The translations under genes were made by a program, and so were the position numbers. Shown here piece after piece: positions 8,129 to 14,798 of a stretch of DNA of 64,000 bases; the stretch's first letter is position 1; each line of letters starts with the position of its first letter. The notes beneath the pieces are model-generated. The model saw only the letters and a program-made list of their open reading frames with translations. It had not been told where the DNA came from and did not search any database. Origin of the DNA: Xanthobacter dioxanivorans (GTDB lineage Bacteria > Pseudomonadota > Alphaproteobacteria > Rhizobiales > Xanthobacteraceae); assembly GCF_016807805.1 (NCBI RefSeq), contig NZ_CP063362.1, positions 4,382,501 to 4,446,500 on the forward strand, written 5' to 3'.

Positions 8129-9163
8129 ATGCCCATCAGCACCCCCGCTCGGCTTCTTGCCCACCTTCTGGCCTCCGTCGCCTCCCTCGCTCTGGTGGCG
8201 GGGGCCGGGCCGGCCCTCGCGCAGAGCGGCCAGGTCGGCACCGCGGCCGCCGTCAATCCCCGCTCCACCGGCGTCGGTGCCTCCGGCACGCGCGTGCTGG
8301 AGCTCGGCGCCAGCATCATTCACCGCGAGCGCATCGAGACCAGCGCCTCGGGTTCGGTCCAGGTGATGTTCGTCGACAAGACGACCCTCAACATCGGGCC
8401 CAACTCCAACCTGCTGATCGACGAGTTCGTCTACGACCCCAACGCCAAGACCGGCTCCATGGCGATCTCGCTGACCAAGGGCGCGGTGCGGTTCGTGGGT
8501 GGCAATGCGAGCCATACGGGCGGGGCGCAGGTGAAGACGCCCGTCGCCACCATCGGCATCCGCGGCGGGGTGGCGGCCATCCGCCATCGCGACGGGGTCA
8601 CCCAGGCGATCCTGCAGTTCGGCACGCTCACCATCGTCGGCCCGTCCGGAGAGACGGTGGTGGTGCGCCGCCCCGGCTTCATGGTCACGGTGGGCCGCTC
8701 GGGCATTGCCGGGCCGACACGCGTGCCGCAGGGCGAGATCGACACCATCATCGCCGAGACGCGCAGCCGCGGTAGCCAGACCGGCGGCCGGCCGGAGCCG
8801 ACGCCGGACGTGACCACCGTCGACAAGGGGGCGAGCCACCCCTGCTCCGCGCCGGTGCAGGGCCAGACCACGCTGGATCTCTCCGCCGCCACCTGCCGCT
8901 ATGTGAACACCCAGCTGCAGGGCGAGGCGGACACCATCGTCAAGGACGCGGTCCAGCAGAACCAGGGCAACGTGGCCATCCCGGTCGCTCCGCCGCCTTA
9001 CGGCTATGGCGGCGGCTACGGTGGTGGGTATGGCGGCTTCCCCGGCGGCGGTCCGGGGGGCTACGGGGGCGGCTTGGGGGGCGGACTGAGCCTGCCCGGC
9101 CTGCCCGGTTTTCCGGGCCTGCCCGGCGGCCTTCCGGGAACGGGCGGTCCCGGCGGCTACTGA
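8129..9163 (+). CDS. Exported FecR-domain protein with Gly-rich/collagen-like tail
   Basis: 344 residues. Signal peptide (MPISTPARLLAHLLASVASL, then ALVAGAGPALA). A FecR domain spans roughly residues 45-200: VLELGASIIHRERIETSASG, VQVMFVDKTTLNIGPNS, and VKTPVATIGIRGGVAAI, the typical FecR pattern. Unlike true anti-sigma FecR it has no cytoplasmic N-terminal domain, so it is probably periplasmic or surface-exposed. Residues ~288-344 are low-complexity: GYGGGYGGG repeats, then G-x-y triplets such as LPGLPGFPGLPGG. The preceding beta-barrel gene ends 13 bp upstream, suggesting the barrel protein and the FecR protein act together. FecR-domain exported proteins with Gly-rich tails are common in Rhizobiales; function unknown. 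Confidence 0.8.
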   Translation: MPISTPARLLAHLLASVASLALVAGAGPALAQSGQVGTAAAVNPRSTGVGASGTRVLELGASIIHRERIETSASGSVQVMFVDKTTLNIGPNSNLLIDEFVYDPNAKTGSMAISLTKGAVRFVGGNASHTGGAQVKTPVATIGIRGGVAAIRHRDGVTQAILQFGTLTIVGPSGETVVVRRPGFMVTVGRSGIAGPTRVPQGEIDTIIAETRSRGSQTGGRPEPTPDVTTVDKGASHPCSAPVQGQTTLDLSAATCRYVNTQLQGEADTIVKDAVQQNQGNVAIPVAPPPYGYGGGYGGGYGGFPGGGPGGYGGGLGGGLSLPGLPGFPGLPGGLPGTGGPGGY

Positions 9164-9191
9164 TCCGCGCGCGGGATGCCGGACGCGCCGG

Positions 9192-10370
9192 CTACAGCAA
9201 TGCGAGGCAGCGGCAGGTCAATGCGTCAAGCGGGTCGGTGACGACCATCGCGCGATGCATGCGGCCCGCCGCAGCCGCGATCAGCAGGGCGTCTTCATCG
9301 AACAGCATGGCGCGGATCTGTGCCGCCTCCACCTGCGCGGCGGGATCGAACAGGGGCACGTTGCGGCTCAAACCCGCAGCGGCGAGGGCTTCCCCGTTCA
9401 GATAGTGCTCCACATGCACGCTGAGGGTGAATTGCGGCACGCCGGCCAGCAGAGCCTCGGTGGCGACGCCCGCGCTGCCCTGATGCAGGATCAGCCGGCT
9501 GCGGGCGAGCACCTCCGCCATGGGAGCGGGATGCTCATGCACGCGGACACCGGCCGCGCGCAGCCGTTCGGTGACGGCGGGCGCCGCGCCGGGAATGTGG
9601 ATCTCCAGCGCCCGCCCGAGCGCGAGCAGCGCCCGCGCCACGTCCGGGCGGGTCGCCACGTCGGTGTGGAGATAGGCGAAGATCCCCCGGGCGTCGGGCC
9701 GCATTTCGCCGATGGGCGCCGAGAGCACCGGCCCCTCCGCCTGCCGGTCCCTCAGGTCCGCATAGGGATCGATGAGCGGGAAGGTCCGGACGAACACGTC
9801 GTCTCCCGCGAACAGGGCGCCGATACCGGCTAGCGGCGCGATCCCTTCGGCGGCGAATGCGGCATTGATGGCGTCGCGCACGTCGGCATCGCGATGCAGC
9901 GGGGGCGCGAAGGCGTGGAGCACCGGCATGTCGACCAGATGCGCCGGCGGCAGGCAATAGGCGGTCCCCGCCTGCATCACCGCGCAGCGTCCAAGCGCAG
10001 CCGGCGCGGCGAGGGGAGCATAGTCGCACACCAGGAGGTCCGGCTGTTCCGCATCGAGAATGGCGCGCCACCCCCTCAGAACGGTTCCGACGCTTTGCGG
10101 ATCGCGCAGGCCGGCGCGGGCCAGGGTGTCGGTCAGGGTAGCGGAAGCGGGAAAGGCGTCGTCGGGGCGCGGGGCGGGAGCGGGCCAGGGTGGCGCCTGC
10201 ATCAGCCGGATGCCGGCGTCTGCCAGCGGGCGTGACAGTTCCGGATAGCGGACCGCCGCTGCCACTTCCGCGCCGGCCTCCGCCAGTCGCCGGCCGAGGC
10301 GCGCGAGCTGCGTCGTGTGGCCGAATCCAGCTCCCTGTTCCCACGCCAGCAGCACGCGCTTGGCCCGCAT
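9192..10370 (-). CDS. Glycosyltransferase, UGT/MurG-like GT-B fold
   Basis: 392 residues. The N-terminus MRAKRVLLAWEQGAGFGHTTQLARLGRRL has the glycine-rich donor/acceptor loop (GAGFGH) seen in GT-B enzymes of the UGT/MGT class. The C-terminal half has RSRLILHQGSAGVATEALLAGVPQ, matching the UDP-sugar-binding signature in which the first His contacts the diphosphate and GVP closes the motif. ATG 10370 is preferred to the GTG codon just before it. It is divergent from the ABC transporter operon at 10648 and otherwise alone, so the acceptor cannot be guessed. No membrane segments or signal peptide are seen. Confidence 0.8.
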   Translation of the reverse strand: MRAKRVLLAWEQGAGFGHTTQLARLGRRLAEAGAEVAAAVRYPELSRPLADAGIRLMQAPPWPAPAPRPDDAFPASATLTDTLARAGLRDPQSVGTVLRGWRAILDAEQPDLLVCDYAPLAAPAALGRCAVMQAGTAYCLPPAHLVDMPVLHAFAPPLHRDADVRDAINAAFAAEGIAPLAGIGALFAGDDVFVRTFPLIDPYADLRDRQAEGPVLSAPIGEMRPDARGIFAYLHTDVATRPDVARALLALGRALEIHIPGAAPAVTERLRAAGVRVHEHPAPMAEVLARSRLILHQGSAGVATEALLAGVPQFTLSVHVEHYLNGEALAAAGLSRNVPLFDPAAQVEAAQIRAMLFDEDALLIAAAAGRMHRAMVVTDPLDALTCRCLALL

Positions 10371-10473
10371 CACCCAGGACTCCCTTGGACAGCAGCGATG
10401 GATTGCCCTCAGATGTTTCGCATGGCGGAGCCCGGAAGGCTTGTCCAGCCGAACCGGTGGCTTGGCCTGAAAC

Positions 10474-10501
10474 TGCCTTTTCTGAAGGCAATTAGACTAA
10501 T
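10474..10501. promoter_or_regulatory. Palindromic sequences between divergent glycosyltransferase and ABC operon
   Basis: TGCCTT (10474-10479)/AAGGCA (10485-10490) is followed immediately by the palindrome ATTAGACTAAT (10491-10501), in an AT-richer patch about 150 bp upstream of the substrate-binding protein gene. A plausible operator for a one-component regulator; no regulator gene is adjacent. Confidence 0.3.
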
Positions 10502-10647
10502 AATCAGGCATATCCCGCGCGGTGCGGAGGGCAGGCGGACGGGGGCTGGCAGGGGCGAACCGTGTGTCATGTGAGACGGCCTTGGCATGCGGGTTGCACC
10601 GGGAGGTGCGGGAACACGCCGAACCGGGATCACCGGAGGAGCTTTTC

Positions 10648-11655
10648 ATGAAGCCGATGCGTTATGCCTTCGCCGCCGCGCTCGCCGTCCTCGCGGCGTG
10701 GCCGGCGGCGGCCGAGACGGACGTGAAGTTCGCCCTCGACTGGAAGTTCGAGGGGCCGTCTGCGCCTTATTTCGTGGCGCTGGACAAGGGCTACTACAAG
10801 CAGGAGGGCCTTAACGTCACCATCGATTCCGGCCCCGGCTCGGTCGCCGGCATCGCCCGGGTCGCGGCGGGCACCTATCCCATCGGCTTCTTCGACATCA
10901 ACTCGCTGATGAAGTTCCGCGACCAGAACCCGGACAAGCCGGTGAAGGCCGTGCTCATGGTCTATGACGAGCCGCCCTTCTCCATCGTCACGCTGAAGAA
11001 GACCGGCATCACCAAGCCGAAGGACCTGGAAGGCAAGACGCTGGGCGCGCCTGCGCCCGACGGCGCCTTCGCCCAGTGGAAGGCCTTCGTGAAGGAGAAC
11101 GCCATCGACGCCGACAAGGTGAAGGTCGAGAACGTGGGCTTCCCGGTGCGCGAGCCCATGCTGGCGGCGGGGCAGGTGGATGCCATCACCGGCTTCTCCT
11201 TTTCCTCCTATTTCAACCTGCGCCAGAAAGGCGTGCCGGCGGACGACATCGTCGTGATGCTCATGTCCGACCACGGGCTCGACCTCTACGGCAACGCCAT
11301 CATGGTCAATCCGGATTACGCCAAGGCCCATCCCGACGTGGTGAAGGGCTTCGTAAAGGCGACCATCAAGGGCATCATCGACACCGCCAAGGACCCCAAG
11401 GCGGCCATCAAGTCGGTGATGAAGCGCAACGAGACGGCGGACGAGGCCATCGAGCTCGCGCGGCTGGAGATGGCTCTGCGCGACAACATCGTCACCGACT
11501 GGGTGAAGGCCAACGGCATCGGCGACGTGGATGCGGCGCGGCTTGCCAAGTCCATCGACCAGGTGGCCATCACCTACGACTTCAAGGCCAAGCCCACGGC
11601 TGCGGACATCTTCACCAGCGAGTTCCTGCCGCCGGTGGCCGACCGGAAGATGTGA
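10648..11655 (+). CDS. ABC transporter substrate-binding protein (NMT1/SsuA-like)
   Basis: 335-residue periplasmic binding protein. Signal peptide MKPMRYAFAAALAVLAAWPA-AAAE, then VKFALDWKFEGPSAPYFVAL and DKGYYKQEGLNVTIDSGPGS, the N-terminal pattern of the NMT1/THI5-like family that binds pyrimidines, sulfonates, nitrate-like and other small molecules. LEGKTLGAPAPDGAF and a late YGNAIMVNPDYAKAHPDVV segment are also characteristic. The ATG at 10648 has a strong GGAGGAG site. It heads a unit with an ATPase (11821), a permease (12611) and xdhAB. The location suggests that the ligand is a substrate or precursor for xanthine dehydrogenase, such as a purine; this is inference. Confidence 0.88.
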   Translation: MKPMRYAFAAALAVLAAWPAAAETDVKFALDWKFEGPSAPYFVALDKGYYKQEGLNVTIDSGPGSVAGIARVAAGTYPIGFFDINSLMKFRDQNPDKPVKAVLMVYDEPPFSIVTLKKTGITKPKDLEGKTLGAPAPDGAFAQWKAFVKENAIDADKVKVENVGFPVREPMLAAGQVDAITGFSFSSYFNLRQKGVPADDIVVMLMSDHGLDLYGNAIMVNPDYAKAHPDVVKGFVKATIKGIIDTAKDPKAAIKSVMKRNETADEAIELARLEMALRDNIVTDWVKANGIGDVDAARLAKSIDQVAITYDFKAKPTAADIFTSEFLPPVADRKM

Positions 11656-11665
11656 ACCTTTCGAT

Positions 11666-11785
11666 CTCCCCTCTCCCCTTGCGGGAGAGGGGCTGGGGGT
11701 GCGGGGCTTGGCGCGGCTTTTCCAAACGCTGGAACGAAGGGCGCCATACCCCTCACGCCGACCCTCTCCCGCAAGGGGAGAGGGA
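11666..11785. repeat. Dispersed-type palindromic repeat pair in the ABC operon
   Basis: Two copies in inverted orientation of a GC-rich palindromic unit. The left hairpin has arms CTCTCCC (11671-11677) and GGGAGAG (11683-11689); the right has CCTCTCCC (11763-11770) and GGGAGAGG (11776-11783). The unit continues outwards as GGGGCTGGGGGTGCGGGG and its counterpart CCCCTCACGCCGACCC, so the whole 120-bp block can fold into one long stem. It lies between the substrate-binding protein and ATPase genes, as REP-like elements often do. No other copy was noticed in the window. Confidence 0.75.
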
Positions 11786-11820
11786 GTTCATCCGATCCTG
11801 GCCCACCGAAAGGCCTCCCC

Positions 11821-12603
11821 GTGATCGTCCTCGACAACGTGACCCTGACCTATCCCGGACGCACCGGACCCGTGACGGCGCTGGCCGGCACCACGCTGAA
11901 TGTGCGCAAGGGCGAGTTCGCCGCCGTGGTGGGGCCGTCCGGCTGTGGCAAGTCCACCCTCATGAAGCTGGTGACGGGGCTCATCCGCCCGACCGCCGGC
12001 ACCGTCCGCGTGGATGGCAAGCCGGTCACCGGCCCGGTGAAGATGGCCGGCATGGCCTTCCAGAACGCCAATCTCCTGCCCTGGCGCACCGTGCTCGCCA
12101 ACGTGATGCTGCCCCTGGAGATCGTGCCGCCCTACCGGCAGCGCTTCTCGCGCGACAAGGCGGCGTTCCAGGACAAGGCCATGGCGCTGCTCGACGTGGT
12201 CGGCCTCGGCGCCTTCGCCGATCGCTTTCCGTGGGAGATGTCCGGCGGCATGCAGCAGCGCGCCTCCCTGTGCCGCTCGCTCATCCACGAGCCGGCGCTG
12301 CTCATGCTGGACGAGCCCTTCGCCGCGCTCGACGCCTTCACCCGCGAGGAATTGTGGTGCGTGCTGCGCGACCTGTGGCAGAAGCTCGGCTTCACCGTGG
12401 TCCTGGTGACCCATGATCTGCGTGAGGCCGGCTTCCTCGCCGACACCATCCATGTGATGAGCGCGCGCCCAGGCCATATCGTCGAGAGCCGCACCGTGGA
12501 CTTCCCCCGGCCCCGCGACCTTGATGTCTGCTACACGCCGGATTTCACCCAACTGGTGCACGAGCTGCGCGGCAAGATCGCCGAAGTCCGGCAGGCGGCA
12601 TGA
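11821..12603 (+). CDS. ABC transporter ATP-binding protein (TauB/SsuB-like)
   Basis: 260-residue ATPase. All motifs are intact: Walker A GPSGCGKST, Q-loop AFQNANLLPW, signature MSGGMQQR, Walker B LLMLDEPFAALD, switch histidine in LVTHD. It starts at GTG 11821, which yields MIVLDNVTLTYPG; no ATG fits better. It follows the binding protein after a 165-bp spacer containing the palindromic repeat, and its stop is 7 bp before the permease start. Length and motif spacing place it in the nitrate/sulfonate/taurine-type importer subfamily, consistent with the NMT1-like binding protein. Confidence 0.93.
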   Translation: MIVLDNVTLTYPGRTGPVTALAGTTLNVRKGEFAAVVGPSGCGKSTLMKLVTGLIRPTAGTVRVDGKPVTGPVKMAGMAFQNANLLPWRTVLANVMLPLEIVPPYRQRFSRDKAAFQDKAMALLDVVGLGAFADRFPWEMSGGMQQRASLCRSLIHEPALLMLDEPFAALDAFTREELWCVLRDLWQKLGFTVVLVTHDLREAGFLADTIHVMSARPGHIVESRTVDFPRPRDLDVCYTPDFTQLVHELRGKIAEVRQAA

Positions 12604-12610
12604 GGCGAAC

Positions 12611-13381
12611 ATGAAAGTCTCCGCCGAGGATATCGCCCCCGTCGCCTTCACCGTCGGCCTGTTCGTGATCTGGGAGGCGGCCTGCCGGCTGTTCCGGATC
12701 GACAGCTTCATCCTGCCGGCGCCCACGGAAATTTTCGCCGCCATGGTCAAATACTGGTGGCCGCTGCTGAAGAACTCCTTCGTCACCCTGTGGACCACCA
12801 TGGCAGGCTTTGCCATCGCGGTGGTGTTCGGCATCGCGCTCGGCATCGTGGTGGGCTGGTCGCGCACCATCTACCGCGGGCTCTATCCGGTGATGATCGG
12901 CTTCAATTCGGTGCCCAAGGTCGCGGTGGTGCCGATCCTCATCATGTGGTTCGGCATCGGCGAGATCCCGGCTATCCTCACCGCCTTCCTCATCTCCTTC
13001 TTTCCGATCGTGGTGAACGTGGCCACCGGCCTTGCCACCACCGAGCCGGAGCTGGAGGACGTGCTGCGGGCGCTCGGTGCCTCCAAGCTCGACATCATGC
13101 GCAAGGTGGGAATCCCGCGCACGGGGCCCTATCTTTTCGGGGCGCTGAAGGTGGGCATCACCCTCGCCTTCGTCGGGGCGGTGGTGTCGGAGACCATCGG
13201 CGCCAATGCGGGCGTGGGCCATCTCATGGTGCAGGCGGGGTCCAACTTCCAGATGCCGCTGGTGTTCGCCGGCCTGCTGGCGCTCGCGATCGAGGGCATC
13301 CTCATGTACGCCGTCTTCGCCGCCTTCGAGCGGCGCATGGTCGCCTGGGCCTTTCGCTCCACCAACAGCGCGGGGGGCTGA
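12611..13381 (+). CDS. ABC transporter permease (TauC/SsuC-like)
   Basis: 256-residue inner-membrane permease with about six hydrophobic segments. The conserved EAA-type coupling loop is visible as EDVLRALGASKLDIMRKVGIP. The N-terminal VWEAACRLFRIDSFILPAPTE resembles the FxLPSP start of SsuC/TauC permeases. ATG 12611 is taken over a longer frame that overlaps the ATPase gene. The stop at 13379-13381 lies only 4 nt before the GTG of xdhA, so permease and dehydrogenase are almost certainly co-transcribed. Confidence 0.92.
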   Translation: MKVSAEDIAPVAFTVGLFVIWEAACRLFRIDSFILPAPTEIFAAMVKYWWPLLKNSFVTLWTTMAGFAIAVVFGIALGIVVGWSRTIYRGLYPVMIGFNSVPKVAVVPILIMWFGIGEIPAILTAFLISFFPIVVNVATGLATTEPELEDVLRALGASKLDIMRKVGIPRTGPYLFGALKVGITLAFVGAVVSETIGANAGVGHLMVQAGSNFQMPLVFAGLLALAIEGILMYAVFAAFERRMVAWAFRSTNSAGG

Positions 13382-13385
13382 CGGC

Positions 13386-14798
13386 GTGGCCGTCGCCTTC
13401 GTGCTGAACGGGGAGACGGTGCGGGAGGAGGGCGTCGCCCCCTCCACGACGGTGCTCGACTATCTGCGCGTCCGCCGTCACCTCACCGGCACCAAGGAAG
13501 GCTGCGCCGAAGGCGACTGCGGCGCCTGCACCATTGCCATCGGCCGGGTGGAGAAAGGCGGCGTGCGCTGGCAGGCGGTCAATTCCTGCCTGATGCTCCT
13601 GTCCCAGCTCGACGGCGCGCTGGTTAAGACGGTGGAAGGGCTGGCGCGGGGCGATGCGCTCCATCCGGTCCAGCGCGCGCTGGCCGAGAGCGACGGCACC
13701 CAGTGCGGCTTCTGCACGCCGGGCATCGTCATGTCGCTCTACGTGCTCCAGCAGGACGCGGCGGCGCGCGACGGCATCCTGGATCCTGAGATCCACGAGG
13801 CGCTGGCAGGCAATCTCTGCCGCTGCACCGGCTATCGCCCCATCGTGGATGCCGCCCGTGCCCTGTGCGCCGAGCCGGCACCGTCCGAGCCGCCGGTGCC
13901 TGCACCGCCACGCAGCGCGCGCATCGTGGCGGGCGACGAGCAGCACCTGTTCCCGGAGACGCTTTCGGAGCTGGTGGCCCTGCGCTCGGCCTATCCCGAT
14001 GCCGTGCTCATCGCCGGCGCCACCGACCTCGGCCTGATCCCGGCGAAGCAGCGGCGCGGCTTTCCTTTGGCGATCTCCACCAGCCGCGTGCCCGAGCTGA
14101 AGCACATGGCGGAGAAAGATGGTGCCCTCGTCCTCGGCGCGGCCGTGACCTATGCGGAGGGGCTCGCGCCGGTGGAAGCGGTCTTCCCGGCGTTCGGCGG
14201 CCTCATCCGCCGCATCGGCTCGCGGCAGATCCGGGCCATGGGCACCTTCGGTGGCAATCTGGGCACCGCCTCTCCGGTGGGCGACACGCTGCCGGTGCTG
14301 CTGGCACTGGATGCCGAGGTGGAGCTCGCCGGGGCGGCCGGCCTGCGCCGCATGAAGGTGGATGATTTCCTCACTGGCTATCGCGCGACTGCACTGCGGC
14401 CGGACGAGGTGATCGCGGCGCTGCGCCTGCCGCGCCTGCCTGCGGACGAGCAATTGTTCGCCTGGAAGCTCTCGAAGCGCTTCGACCAGGACATTTCCAC
14501 CCTGCTGGCCGCATTCCGCGTGCGGATCGAGAGCGGAAGGCTCGTCTCCCTCGTCGCCGCCTTCGGTGGCATGGCGGCACGGGCGAAGCGGGCACGGGCG
14601 CTGGAGGAGGCGCTCGTCGGCCAGCCGTGGGTGGCGGTTCCCGGGGGAATCGAAGCGGCGCTGGACGTGGATTTCGCGCCGCTCTCCGACCATCGCGCCA
14701 GCGCCGCCTATCGCCGGGCGGCGGCCGCCAATCTCGTGCGGCGGCTGCATCTCGCCACCACGCGGGCGGATCTGCCGCTGGAGCTGGAGGCGCTATGA
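13386..14798 (+). CDS. xdhA: Xanthine dehydrogenase small subunit (2x[2Fe-2S], FAD)
   Basis: 470 residues. The N-terminal ferredoxin-like domain has GCAEGDCGACT (Cys ~40, 45, 48) and NSCLML. The second cluster domain has QCGFCTPG and CRCTGYRP. From residue ~185 the CO-dehydrogenase-type FAD domain has IAGATDLGL and RQIRAMGTFGGNLGTASPVGD. This single-polypeptide FeS-plus-FAD arrangement is that of bacterial XdhA, which passes electrons from the molybdenum subunit to NAD+. GTG 13386 gives VAVAFVLNGETV, the normal start of the ferredoxin domain. Its stop overlaps the xdhB start as ATGA (14795-14798), implying coupled translation. It oxidises hypoxanthine and xanthine to urate in the cytoplasm. 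Confidence 0.95.
   Translation: MAVAFVLNGETVREEGVAPSTTVLDYLRVRRHLTGTKEGCAEGDCGACTIAIGRVEKGGVRWQAVNSCLMLLSQLDGALVKTVEGLARGDALHPVQRALAESDGTQCGFCTPGIVMSLYVLQQDAAARDGILDPEIHEALAGNLCRCTGYRPIVDAARALCAEPAPSEPPVPAPPRSARIVAGDEQHLFPETLSELVALRSAYPDAVLIAGATDLGLIPAKQRRGFPLAISTSRVPELKHMAEKDGALVLGAAVTYAEGLAPVEAVFPAFGGLIRRIGSRQIRAMGTFGGNLGTASPVGDTLPVLLALDAEVELAGAAGLRRMKVDDFLTGYRATALRPDEVIAALRLPRLPADEQLFAWKLSKRFDQDISTLLAAFRVRIESGRLVSLVAAFGGMAARAKRARALEEALVGQPWVAVPGGIEAALDVDFAPLSDHRASAAYRRAAAANLVRRLHLATTRADLPLELEAL

Noticed and set aside
8990..9160. Short repeats that could be read as a repeat array
   Set aside because: They are in-frame Gly-rich codons of the FecR-domain protein, with no uniform spacer. No CRISPR array is present in the window.
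11076..12416. A 446-codon open frame overlapping the binding protein and ATPase genes
   Set aside because: Runs out of frame through two well-supported genes and the palindromic spacer.
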